Part shown: in pieces, positions 9,383 to 21,238 of the stretch | Layout of the letters: the number at the start of each line of letters is the position of its first letter | Position numbering within the stretch: position 1 is the stretch's first letter | Origin: Magallana angulata | Lineage: Eukaryota > Mollusca > Bivalvia > Ostreida > Ostreidae | Assembly (NCBI RefSeq): GCF_025612915.1 | Contig: NC_069116.1 | Location: forward strand, 24,061,590 to 24,125,589 | Direction: 5' to 3' | DNA length: 64,000 bases | Program-made: the position numbers and the translations under genes | The notes under the pieces: generated by a model | Seen by the model: only the letters and a program-made list of their open reading frames with translations | The model's database searches: none | Told to the model about the DNA's origin: nothing

Positions 9383-12300
9383 TCAATAAATATCTACTTT
9401 AACCATACCTAAACCTGACTGAACAATGGAGTATGCATTTGCATCTTTTCCTTTTAATTTTAGTCCTGTTGTTTGATCAACACTGAAGCTATCAAGTCCA
9501 ACTATCTGTGCTGGGGGCGTCTCTGACAGCTGTTGAAGTGTTGCCTGCTTGCGCTTAGTACTGTTCTTATACAATATAAATGAAAGATTGCTCAAATTTG
9601 CTAACAGCTCAATATAAGAGTTGTTAATTTCTTTCTCATTGATCTCTGAAAAGCAAAACAAAAACACCCATAATTACTACATGTAACATGAATCAGATAT
9701 TTATACATATGTGTTTAAGGTACCTTACTACACCTACACTTATATTTTCTAAGACACTACATTATAAGATGGATGTTTAAATGTTTTATCAAACTGTATC
9801 AATCGATTTAGTTGAATATCATTATAGCTCAGTGGTTAAGGTATCAGGCTTGTGAACTGCAGATCACGAGTTCAAATCCACCTCGGGCTTTTGTTCATAT
9901 TTACTTAAATTAAAATTAAATGTTTCAACCATAATTGTATATTTTTTTGCTGGTTTTTTTTGCCCCCCCTCCCCCCCTTCAATAAAATAAATTCAAATTC
10001 CTTAAATTTACATTATAAAAATACCCAAAATATGCCTCGGACCTCCCCTGGAAAACTAAAATACCCCCCGGACCTCCCTGGAAAAATTTCTGGATCCACC
10101 CATGAGGATGCACCATACTTAACTGCAATATCGCCATTCAATAAGGCTATGAGCTTGTTTAAGATGATTTAATTTTTAAACCCTGCTTACTATTTTCATC
10201 CAATTCCACGTTCTGAAGGAAGAGTCCCTGAGGTGGCATTGTAAAAGTGGTATCTGCCCTCGCTAAATCCACGCTCTCCTTATCCAAGAGCTGCAACCCA
10301 GACATGGTTTTTCTCAAAAGTTCCAAACTGTATTCTCCTTGTGCATATCCGACCATATATCCAACCATGCGACGAATCTATGTGAATGAAAAACACCGTA
10401 AAGTATTTTAAAAATGCCTATTTAGCTATCACTCTACTGTAGAGAGGATAACTATAAAAATGCATAATTTGAGAGTTGCATATATCATACGGCAATATTT
10501 TATTTATAATACAGGTGCCAATAACAAATATTGAGAATACTGAGTGAGTAAAGTAAAAACATGATCATAAAAGAAGAGGTAAAAATGTTTAAAATTGATT
10601 TAATTAAAAGAATCTAGAGATCAAAAACATGTACAGATCTATATAAAATTGATTCTCACTTGAATGTTATACTTGTATAATGTGTAATACAATGAAGCTA
10701 CCTTACAAAATGATACAAAACCAACTTAAAATAACAAATACTAATGATACAGAGAGGAGAAACCTTTATTACATGGTACAAAAAAACCCACTTTCTATTA
10801 CCTGTTTGTAAATATAGGAGTGGGACTTGAAGTGAATCTCCCAGAATTCCAGTTTATCCGCCATCAGAGGTTGAAGATTTAACATCATTGGATGACCGCG
10901 CTTTATATCTATTTGAATATTTCTTATGTACGACTTATTACCAGCTTTTTTTTTGTTCATTTCCCTATGCCCATTGGAAGTTGTGCAGTTGTAGACATTA
11001 TTAACACCAGACATAATCTCAGCACTCTCTATCAGTTTATCAATGCTGAATGGTGGACTTCAAAAAAAGACACAAGTTTCTAATATACAATGTCCAGTGC
11101 ACAAAAAATTTAAAATAATTTAAATTATATAACCTTCATGTCTAAAACAATAAACTTAATTAATACATGTATGATGAATATTTTATACTTAAAATATCTT
11201 ATCACATTGTAAAACTTCAATCAGTTACAATTATAAAGTCCCACAGTTAAATCCAGCATTTTGAAGTAAACATTTATAATATTTCTTAACTGATTTCTAA
11301 TATGTTAGAAATTGAAATCTTGTAATCTAGCTGAAATGGTGGGGTTTTTTTTTTTATTGGGATTTCATTTAAATTTGTTGTTTTACAGATAATCATACTA
11401 AAGATATCACCATTTAAGATTATTTTGGATTTCACTATTTGGTAAGATGATAGATAAATGTCCAAAATGAAATAAATGAAATTTAATCCCCCACAATTAT
11501 TTCTGCTTTTACAGTATGTACATGTGGTCCTGGTTTGGACTTGTTTACCTTAATGTCACACAAGATTTCTCATGGAAGATGTTCCCTACACCTCGCTTTG
11601 GAAGAGTCCTACACCTGATATTATTTACGGGGATGTCTTTGGGCATTGAGAACAGCAGTTCTTTAAAGACTGCCAGGCGATACACATAAACTCTCCCCTT
11701 AACAAGCTCCACACTATTTTTATAGAATGGTATTTCCTGAACATCAAGTACTCTGCAAAATCAAGACAAATGTAAATCGTCTGTGAAATGTATTAGGGAG
11801 AGGAAAAATAAAATTAAGTTCTAAGAACTTTTTTTCCAATCCCCTCGATTCATTCAATAAAATACGTCCAAAACATATCTATAAATCAATATTCATACTG
11901 AAACCATATCTGCTCTCATATGCACTATGTATGTACAAATACAAAATATGCTTTTAATTGTTCTTTTCCTTAAAATAGGATTTTTTTTATTGTTACATGT
12001 ATTATAAATTTATATCTCTATATATCTTAGTTCTATACATGTAGCAACCGAATGGTTATCATAATGTAATTTCGTCATATTACAATTATTGTGTAACCAT
12101 GCATGGTCTAAACTAATTGAGTAATCCGCTAAAAATCATAATGCAATAAAGTTAGAAAATTAAACATATTGCAATTGGTGATATCTGCATCATTGAATCT
12201 GCATCATTGAGTCCACCATCTACTGATCTTCTGTGCGCACCAATTTTCAAGGATTTTGTAAGAAACCTAATTCAAAGGTTGTATAAGTAAATTAAGTTAG

Positions 12301-14808
12301 TGGGAGTTGTCTATATATATGCCAATACAAACTGTTGTCTTGTTCTCTTACTTTGATGTTACATTTGAACTCATTGCAATAAAAAAAAAATATATGATAC
12401 TCAATAACTGTGATTAATTTACAAAAATATTTAGGGAAAGAATTTTTCTCTTTTTAAGACTGAACAGAACTGCACAATGCTCTAAAATCTAGAGCTCAAG
12501 GCCTATATTGAATATTATTTTCAAAAGACTATTAATAAAATTACTAAAAATAAAAGAGAGTGTTCAAGAGGGTTTTTTAGGTGCAATATGAATTTGTTGA
12601 AAATAACGGTAAAATAACAATCAACGCTTGAGTAACCACATTACCTACACATAGATTCAGACCTAAGACCTATTCAGTAGAGCAGGCACTTTCGAGCTAA
12701 AATGTTTACAAGTAATATTGGCAAGCACTTTCAAGTGCTCACTATGCTGAACAGGCCTCCAATGTGATACTTGGCAGACCAATTATATACTCTACTGAGC
12801 AATCCAGCAAGCTATTGAAATCTTGCAAGCTATCAGTACTTTATATTGGTAATTCCCAGTCACAACATTACATTTATTCAAACTTACCTAACATCCTCCT
12901 CATCTTTCCACAATTTGTAATTTAAGATGTAAGCAAGCTGTTTGGCATCTAAGGCAAGTGTCCTGAAAAAAGTGTAAAAGTCTGGAGTACCATTAGAAGA
13001 TGATAAGCAATTTAGTTATGAATTTGTCCTATTTACATGCAATAGTTGGGGTCAATTAAAAAACTAGTGGTAAAAGACTGCCTAGACTGGGTTGGTAGGT
13101 CAGTATATCAGATACTGAGGTTTCATTATTCATGGGCATCATATTTTGTTCGTTCAGTGAAAATCCCAGTTTCAAGGATATTTTAATTTGTGGCAATGAC
13201 CATCCATTATATTTTAAGATATTGTACTTAGATAAACATTAAATTTTGTGGATCAACTGATTAATAATATCCACCAAAAATTGATGAAACCAGTTACTGT
13301 ATTTGAAATGAACATTTACTTGATTTCCAATCAACACAATATTCATCACTTTAATTGATACAACCTACATTTTGAGCTTTAAGCACAAGGTCATATATTG
13401 GTGTTCTTTGATTTAGGATGAGAGATAGTTGAAAAAATCAAATGTATAGGTAAAACCATGTTAATTCAAATCACTGACAATTATTGCAAATAAATCCCAT
13501 CTATTCTTACTGTTAGCCAAATGAAAAACAGAACTAAGTGGTACATTTCCATATCAGTTTAGTGCACAGGAAGGATTTTTTATCCATGTCTAACTCACAA
13601 TATCAAAAAATAATACAATTTCCCTTAAACAAGAGAGATAAATCCCAATATAATCAATGTATTAATTTCAATAGTTACAATGCATGATTGCTATGTTAAA
13701 GTAATCTTTTTTATCTTGGTAAGTTTTGCACAAGAGACTTTGTAAATTTCATATCGATTAACTCAGAAACAATTTAAATTTTCTTTGAATCTTTTTTCCT
13801 TCTCAATTTTCCAAATTCTAGGATATTGCATTTCCAAATATCATCCTGGAGTGAAATTACCAATACTTACGGATCATTGATGTTAAGTTTCAACACGTTT
13901 GATACTGCATGCACTCCTTTATCTGTACGACTTGATGTTCTCAAATTAAATCCTTTACCAACATAACTGCTCAGTATGTCCTGTAGAATAAATCATCAGT
14001 TGAACAAAAAATTTTTTGCCATACTCAGTACAAGAATAAAGTATACAGTTGAACTTCTATTTTTCAAATATTTAATCTCGAATATCATGGACATATGTCA
14101 AAGTGAGTTGGAAGTCTTTTGCAACCACTGTTTACCTTAATGCATTCGTTGTACATGTATTATGATGGAGCCTTGTCTAGAAGATATCAGGAAATTATTA
14201 GAACTTTGGGATAAAGAGGTTTGACTGAATATAAGCTTGAAGTTTAGTGATTCAGCACTACTTTACATCAAACGTTTTACCTCTGAATTAATTGATTATC
14301 CATGTTTTAAAAAAAATGTTGAAATACATGTAATTAATAATTTAACAGATGTCGATTGTTAACTCCTTGGAAAAAAGGATTCTTAAACTGACTGGAAATC
14401 CCCATGAACAATTCCTCACTTAACTTTTTTTTCAATGCGCCCCGCAGATAAGCTAAATTTTAACTCTTTGAATTGGAAACAAAGTAATAATATTCAAATA
14501 TCATTCAAACAGCTATACTCACGGATAAGGTAGATTCAACTGTTTTCACATCTGGATTCCATCTCACTCCACTAAAATTTTGATTTAAAAATTGCTGCAG
14601 TATTAAACAAAATTAATATATAAACACGTGTTTTTCAATCATTTCTAAATTTCATCATGTTTAATACCTTTTCTGTGTATTTCTTAATTTTCTCTTAAAA
14701 ACAAAAACTTAAACACATTAAATAGAAGGTATTAACTATAAAATACCTGTATTTTGAACCATCATATGATATACGGATGAAAAAATGTCTAGTGTATGTT
14801 CTAATCAT
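9383..14808 (-). CDS. PUSL1: tRNA pseudouridine synthase-like 1 (TruA family)
   Basis: Eight exons on the minus strand: 14747-14808, 14523-14571, 13871-13980, 12888-12962, 11549-11752, 10802-11057, 10191-10377 and 9383-9645. All junctions are GT-AG and phases agree, giving 401 residues. Family marks are RISYDGSKY near the N terminus, the catalytic block SSRTDKGVHA with Asp57, HFKSHSYIYKQIRRMVGYMVG, and MPPQGLFLQNVEL near the end. TruA-type enzymes isomerise uridines of the tRNA anticodon arm; vertebrate PUSL1 is mitochondrial. It is longer than human PUSL1 (about 303 residues) mainly because of the final exon, a Ser/Thr/Lys-containing tail I do not recognise. The start Met is followed by TYTRHFFIR, compatible with a short basic targeting segment. 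It shares a promoter region with SPDL1. Confidence 0.9.
9735..9905 (+). mobile_element. tRNA-like SINE, copy 1
   Basis: Holds an A-box-like TAGCTCAGTGGTTAAGG and a B-box-like GAGTTCAAATCC, ending in CGGGCTTTTGTTCATATTT. A second copy lies in reverse at 27750-27935, and similarity extends over about 100 bases upstream of the tRNA-like part (TAAGACACTAC, AAATGTTTTATCAAA). The anticodon arm does not fold cleanly, so this is a tRNA-derived repeat and not a working tRNA. It sits in the last intron of PUSL1. Confidence 0.75.
9962..10130. repeat. C-rich stretch with a doubled 'cggacctcccctggaaaa' unit
   Basis: A C-run followed by two close copies of a cggacctcc(c)ctggaaaa unit and then 'ctggatccacccatgagg'. 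The C-run next to 'tggatcc' resembles the G/C-run neighbourhoods in the PDZ gene, so this may be part of one dispersed repeat. It is intronic in PUSL1. Confidence 0.45.
11058..14522. other. PUSL1 introns 2-5, no further gene seen
   Basis: Apart from the PUSL1 exons listed, this stretch is AT-rich intron. A 15-base unit 'atctgcatcattga' occurs twice in tandem at about 12184-12210. I see no other coding or mobile sequence that I can support. Confidence 0.5.
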
Positions 14809-15073
14809 TTCAATCGGGATCTGGACAGCGTGTTTTTTTTTTAAAGTGAAAGTATGAAAGTGAAAGCGTTGACCCCATACTATTATAAAATATTCTACAG
14901 CGTCTTTTCATGCAAAATAACAAACTAAACATATATTCAATAGTACCCAATGTAAATGGTCTATTAGCGAAGTGAAAAGAGCTAAACTTTTGGTTTAAAA
15001 GAACACAGATAAATATCGCGACGGGTTCGAACAACACAAAATTTTATATCAAAACTGGCGCCGATTTCAAAAG
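14809..15073. promoter_or_regulatory. Shared divergent promoter of PUSL1 and SPDL1
   Basis: Only 265 bases separate the two start codons, which face away from each other, so both 5' UTRs and the control elements must lie here. No TATA box is clear on either side, as is usual for housekeeping divergent pairs. A ggcgcc core occurs just ahead of the SPDL1 start. Confidence 0.75.
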
Positions 15074-18000
15074 ATGGATTCGATAGAGGTAAATTATACA
15101 TGGCGAGAATACAATATGGCCTAATCTATTATGTTAATTCTTATCATCAGAGAATCCTTACCTAAAACAGAGACATAAATTGTAATTTATGTCTCTGCCT
15201 AAAATTATGAAGTGAAAGCCCGGAAAGGGCCATGCATTGTCAAAAGACTACATATGAAACATATCCTGTTGGTCGTTTGATGTCAGCATGATCAATATAA
15301 TGTACAATGTTATGTATGTCTAACCTGAGACTGGGACGTATATTAACTAAATAGCAACCAAACTAGTATATGTTTGTATGCCTTATTAATCCAGAGGCTA
15401 CATTTTTAACATTTAAATAAACTGAAAAAATGGTTTAAAAAGCTATATCAGTATATGCCTATTTTGGAATCATTTAAATTCGTAGGGCCCAATTTTCATT
15501 ATTTAACATGTGCCTTTGCAGGAGCTTAAGCAAGAGGTATATTCCTTAAGGAATAAGTTAGCCACAGCAACAAGCCAGGAAGCTTGGTACAATGATGAAA
15601 TCGCTCAGCTCCAGACAATGAGGAAACAGGAATCTGAAATCCAGGATGCACTAAAAGAAGAAGTGATCAGACTACAAAGAAAGGTAATAAATATTTTATT
15701 TCTTTGTCATGTAGTTAAGCAGTTTAGATGTGTGTAATAGAAGGTTTTACCTCTTGTCATTATTGAATAGATCTAATCATCTATATTGATTAAATGAAGA
15801 TGTCTGCTAAATGAAAATGTCTGCTATCGATAATCAAATTTTGCCCAAAGTTCTAATTTTAATTAGATAGAAGTTTACCCTTTTGTTCATCTGTGATGTC
15901 TTCTCACATTTTCATTACCAGGTATAAACAAAACACCTTAATAAAATGAAATCTCAATTTGTCTGCTCCATCAAATATACTATGCAGGAAGGGGATTTAT
16001 ATTCATATTTAAAACATATTCGACGTTGATGATATACCGTTTTGTTTATGCCTTAAAGCTGAACACCGCTCGTAAATAGGAACCGTCACACAGGTACCTG
16101 GTATATAAACCCTTCGATTTCGTTACACCCGATTGCACATCTGAAACTCGTGGCCAACGTGTAGTGTTCCTTTCGTTGTCTTTGGATTTTTATGCATTTA
16201 ATTGTTATTTATGTGCACTTTATGTCAATAAATAATGCAATGACCAGTTCATTTGATGTTAGTACTCTCCTGGTTTGAAAAAAGTGCGTAAAACTTGACA
16301 ATTTCATCGCGACCGAGTAACATGGCGAGGCAAGATGTACGTCCACACAGGTGAGACCTCTACAGCGATATACTTTGAACTGTTAAGAGGTCTATGGCTT
16401 ATATAGGGGTGTAGGAAGAGCGGTGCTGAAAGAGAAATATGGCGGACAGTGCCTATTTACGAGCGGTGTTCAGCTTTAATGAAGACAATGGTGGATAAAG
16501 TAAACACCAAGGTTTCTCCTTTTTGGGGGGTTCATATCTGTACTACAATTTATTTCACTATAGATGAAATAATGTTTTTAAATTTCAGATAGGAATTTTG
16601 GAAGAAGATGCTGAGCAACAGAAATTGGCAGAGAATAACTTGAAATCCCAGGTTCAGTCCCTAGAGAAACTAATGGAGAGCAATAAAACAATGAACGAAA
16701 CCTTGTCCCACTCCATCATGACGGAGGATAATACCCATCTGATGAACGAAATGTGTTCCCTGCAAAATGAAAATGTAAGATCTCCTGGATTTTGCAAGAG
16801 TAAATTTCTCTTTTATTATTCTTTTGGCATTTTGTTCCCCAACAGTTAACTAGAAATTTTTTTTCAAAGAATTGTAAGGGACTTCAGCTTGCACAAGAAT
16901 AATCTACATTTTTTTTACTTCTTATTAGTTATATTATATATACCTGTAAGACGTAGAATATGGTAAAAATAGGACAGCTTATCCTTAGAGACTGCATATC
17001 ATAAAACTACAATATGCAATACATAAACATACATGTACATTCTGTTTAGACACAATTAAAAGGAGAAGTTATTGAAATCAGGCATGAATTGCAAAGTGCA
17101 TCTATTGAAGTTGAGAACCTGAAACAGAAACTGGCAAACAAAGAGCAAGAGCTGGAGGAACTCCAGTGTCAGATTACTACGTATATCAACACAATAGAGG
17201 TACAAACCCTGTCCAAAATACAGGAAATGTATAAATGTTACATTGAAAAAAGTTGAGATTGACATTTCATATATGGTATGGTATTCATAATCCCTAAATT
17301 TTTTTGTCTTCTAGAAATACAGGACTGAAATCACAGAATTGAATACTCAAGTTGATGTTTTACAAATGGAGACTCAGAGCCAAACTGGCAAAGGCAACTC
17401 CTTATTTTCAGAGGTACACTTTAGTTTAAGAGATTCACTGTATTCAGTTACATGTACATTATTTAAGAAGACCACTGCTGTTCAAATTCATGTACAGGAC
17501 TTAAAAACTTTAGATTTGAAATTATATGGAGCACTGTAGATTTTCATGATGCAAACATATCCTCCTTGTGATTCATTGAATGATATGATGCAAACATATC
17601 CTCCTTGGGGGAAAAAAATTATAAACTTCATTTTTTTTAATAAAAATATGAAAATATGTTTTATCAATAAACTGTTTATCATCATTAAATAGAATTTAGA
17701 TACCAGTATTTAATTTTTCATTATCAACCCCTTCCAAACAAGGTGGAGATTTATTCACAGAATATGCCTTAATATAGATCATAGAATTACATGTATCCAG
17801 TACATCTCAATATGCACAGTACAGCTTTACAGGCTTTTATATTACTATTACCTGCATACAAGTTATTTATTCAAGGTTGAAGACAGAAGGGTGAAAGCAG
17901 AGAAACTGGTGAAGAAGTATCAGCTTTCTAACCAACAACTGAACCAACAGAATCATAAACTCAAGGTAACTTCACAGAGTTAAAAGTACATGTACAAGGG

Positions 18001-21000
18001 TACAACATGTATGAAGGTTGTTCGAAATTATTGAGACCTGTCGAAGTGAAGACATTGAAGAAACAAATAAATAAACATAGCAATATTAAATATTTTGTTT
18101 AGGATAGTAGATAAACAAATCGGTGGTCGGGGTACCTGGCACAGACTTAAACTCGGAGATTTAAACACTTAAAAACATATGCTTTCTAGGTGTCAGTAGA
18201 CTTGCAGTTTATGATAAAAGTAATCAAAATATTTATGTTCATTATGCTATTTATCAAGTTATCTAGTTATACTATAACTAGCTTTTGTTCTAGTTTCACT
18301 AGTCTTCGAGTTGAAATACAGATAAGGTACAAATATATTTACCAAGCAACAGAAATCTGACGACAATATATCGAATTTTGACGTCAAGGCGGCACAGTAA
18401 ATTTACATCAAATTGGTGGAAATCATGGGAAAAAGCCGTTTCAGGCCATGCAATTACTTAAACAAAAACTATACGATGGAAAAGTACAGAGCTTCAGTTT
18501 ATCGTCTTTTCATACTTATTAGAGAGATTTAGCAGACCAACGGGTACGCGTACTTGTACGTGTAGGTTACAAGTTAGAATTACGCGTACTTACAGATAAA
18601 AAAAAATAACAGAGTCATTGCATGTTTTGAAGGAAGAGATACGTGTATTAAAACTCCAATAACATATGAAATTTTAATGAAAATTTATGTTTGTTGATAT
18701 CAGTATTTGCATAAAATATTCAAGCTTAAGAAAAATAAACATATTTGTAAAAATAAATAGCCAACAGGGAAACAGAAGCTACAAGTGTGACCTTACGGGT
18801 ACTTTGCAATTTACACGTATGTTCATTAGGGTACATACGTGTAGAAATTCGTCATTACACAAACAGATGACGTATTGCACATATTTTCCTTTCTACACGT
18901 ACATGTATGTGTACACGTTGGTTTGCTAAACCTCTCTATTGATTTACTACATGTAGAATTAACACAAAGATTAAGAAAAAGGTTCTAAATATCAATAATC
19001 AAGTAATTTTTTACACACAAACTGATGTCAACAGTTCTAAAATATGTACAGAATTACTGTAGGAGACATTTCACAGTTATTTGACTTTCAGTTAGAATTA
19101 ACTTGAATTCTTTCACAAATAATCAAAAATGGAGTGAATTTATATGTAAATGTTGAACCTTTGAAATAAAAAACAAAAGATCAGAACTGAAGAATAATTC
19201 TAATTTCTGTTTGTTTGTAATGTGTTTAAAACAGAGAAACAATGAAAAGTGTTAAAATGGTGTTGCAATAATTTAAGTTTGGGTTGCTTCGGGTCACTGG
19301 ATGATGGCAAGTTTGGCAGATTACCAGGCAGCTTCGCGTCGGTTGACAATGGTTTTCTCGGGGTGTCAATTTCAACTGTTACCCTCCCAAACAGGCACTA
19401 TTTATATAGTGTCGCATATTAAAATAAGATTTTGCGTTAGTGATAATATTGAAACAGAAAACTTAATTGTAATTTGAATGCAGATAATTTTAGTGCAATT
19501 TACCCTGCAAAATTTGACAGAATTCTCTTGACAATATGCTTACAGAATTTTAAGAGGGACATAATTTAACATTATGAAACTTTTTACAGATGCAGATGTT
19601 TACGTGCCTTGGTCTCAGTAAGGAAAAATCTGATGATGTCCGTGTAGGACAGTTGGAGATGAAGGTTTGCCAGCTTCAAGAGGAGAACAAACAACTGTTA
19701 AAACAGATCCAGTGTGCACCAAAGTCTGAGGTACATGTGGTTCACGTATTCCAAAGCTACAAGATCGATGAACTGAATTGTTATCATTTCATTAAATAAT
19801 GTGTTTTATTTCGATCAACAGTTTCAAGATAAGTTTTTTGTGAAAAAGTTTTGAAATTGTTGTTTTATAATTCATAGCACAAGTAAGTTTCCTACTTTTT
19901 ATCTGAGATTGCATATTTATTGTAGACTGAAAATGAATTTGATATGTATAGATAGACTGTACATAAAATTTGTGGTTTTTGTAGTTGATTCTTTGTTGTA
20001 GGTGGTACTTAAAGGAGACATTGAGGGTATACTGCAGGAAGGGGAGGTCACCTCTGGAGGGGATTACGTCAAGTACTTACTTAGTATTATCAAAGCTAAC
20101 AAGTAAGTTCTTTTCGGGAATAAAGAATGCATAGAAAGGGTTCATTGACGCCATAAATTTTGCTAAAGTGGACTGGTTATGAGTTTTTAAAGATGACCCT
20201 CTTGGGCCTCTTCCATTAAAGAAAACTCCTTTACACTTTGTGACACAAAAATTAATTTTGTATCACGAAATTTGTATGATTATAGATTAATACATGAAGT
20301 TGAGTTGTTTCGTTATGATAAAACAGGTTATGTTATGGTCAATTAGTTACAGCTCTAAGAAATACTCTTTTACTGAATTCTTCATGATAATTTTGGGACT
20401 GAATGAACAAGTTTTAAGATATAAAATATTTTTTATATACCATAATGTTTTATTACTTTTTGATAGTGAGGAAGTATCAAAACTTAAAAATGAAGTCAAA
20501 GCTCAGAAGCTGCTGTTGTTGGCTGAGAAAGACACAGTCTTTTCTTTAGAAAGAAAACAGTATGACATTGAATCCCAGAGGGAAAAGTCAAGAGCTCTGT
20601 ATCTGAAAGAGAAACTTAAAGTCGAGGAGCTGAGGGCAAAATATGAACCAGGCAAGTATTGTTGAGGTTTTTATGTTTTAAAGTATCTTTTTAGGTGAAA
20701 AAGAGCAAAACACATGTAAAAAGTCCAGATCTTGTATTTATTTCTTTCAATTTTGAGATGCTCACTAAAACATTTTGTTATAAAGAATGGAAAATTTATC
20801 TTTCAATGTATTGTTACAGAAAAAATGAAAAATGACACTGGTGCAAAGAAAGGGAAGTTAGAAAAATTACCTTCAGTGTCAGAAAATTCACTAAAGGAGG
20901 AAAGAATTGAGAGAAAAAGAAAGGAAAGTTCCAGGAATGTGACAGAATTTCAATTGGACGAAAGTGCAGTCAACATTGAGAATCAAAAGCCAGACTCTGC

Positions 21001-21238
21001 AGAAAAAAGAGCTGGCTGTGAAATTGAATACAAGAAGACTAAGTCAGTCAGTCTGAGTGACGAAATCAAGATGATGGACTCCGAGGGTGGGGTAGAAATT
21101 GGTTCTCTGTCTCAGAGGGACAATACAGAGAGTTCAGGCGTGTGTGAAAAACCGGTCAAAAGTAAAGGTCGCAGGGTGACCAACATTGTCAAAGCAGAGA
21201 TACCGGACTCTAAAGTGAACGAGTGCTCACCACAGTAA
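15074..21238 (+). CDS. SPDL1: Spindly, kinetochore dynein-dynactin adaptor
   Basis: Ten exons: 15074-15088, 15522-15683, 16589-16774, 17050-17199, 17315-17413, 17876-17965, 19590-19730, 20002-20102, 20467-20651 and 20820-21238, giving 515 residues. Nearly all of residues 6-430 are coiled coil. The Spindly motif GKGNSLFSEVEDRR (196-209, spanning exons 5 and 6) matches the segment that binds the dynactin pointed end. RAKYEPEK marks the end of the coiled coil, as in human Spindly (KYEPEE). The C terminus is CSPQ, a CAAX-type farnesylation box like the human CPQQ that anchors Spindly to the RZZ complex. The protein should recruit dynein to kinetochores for checkpoint silencing. Intron 9 has a GC donor (CAG|GCAAGT). 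The adaptor's N-terminal CC1 box (AAxxG) is not evident; a missed first exon is possible. Confidence 0.88.
15161..15204. mobile_element. 30-bp palindromic micro-element with 7-bp target duplication
   Basis: Bases 15168-15197 form a palindrome with 14-bp arms (CAGAGACATAAATT) around a 2-bp centre. It is flanked on both sides by the perfect 7-bp repeat CCTAAAA (15161-15167 and 15198-15204). A sister copy with the same 13 outer bases and a different 7-bp flank lies at 35200-35250. Terminal inverted repeats plus a target-site duplication mean it was inserted, though nothing lies between the arms. It is in SPDL1 intron 1, 79 bases past the donor. Confidence 0.85.
16053..16479. mobile_element. MITE with TTAA flanks in SPDL1 intron 2
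   Basis: A 427-bp element with inverted ends of about 24 bases inside TTAA, starting AGCTGAACACCGCTCGTAAA. The right arm mirrors it without mismatch. TTAA target sites point to piggyBac or Kolobok mobilisation. No ORF inside. Confidence 0.85.
17546..17607. repeat. 23-bp direct repeat pair
   Basis: The unit beginning atgatgcaaacatatcctcc occurs at 17546-17568 and 17585-17607, 39 bases apart, in SPDL1 intron 5. A local duplication. Confidence 0.9.
18521..18937. mobile_element. MITE or foldback element in SPDL1 intron 6
   Basis: A 417-bp element with imperfect inverted ends of about 45 bases: AGAGAGATTTAGCAGACCAA at the left and its mirror (…TTGGTTTGCTAAACCTCTCT) at the right. The arms continue with several CGTAC/TACGTG alternations, e.g. 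tacgtgtag. No ORF is present. The target duplication is unclear. Confidence 0.75.

Noticed and set aside
9826-9893. Possible functional tRNA gene
   Set aside because: A and B boxes are present, but the anticodon arm does not pair and a second degraded copy exists, so it is called a SINE.
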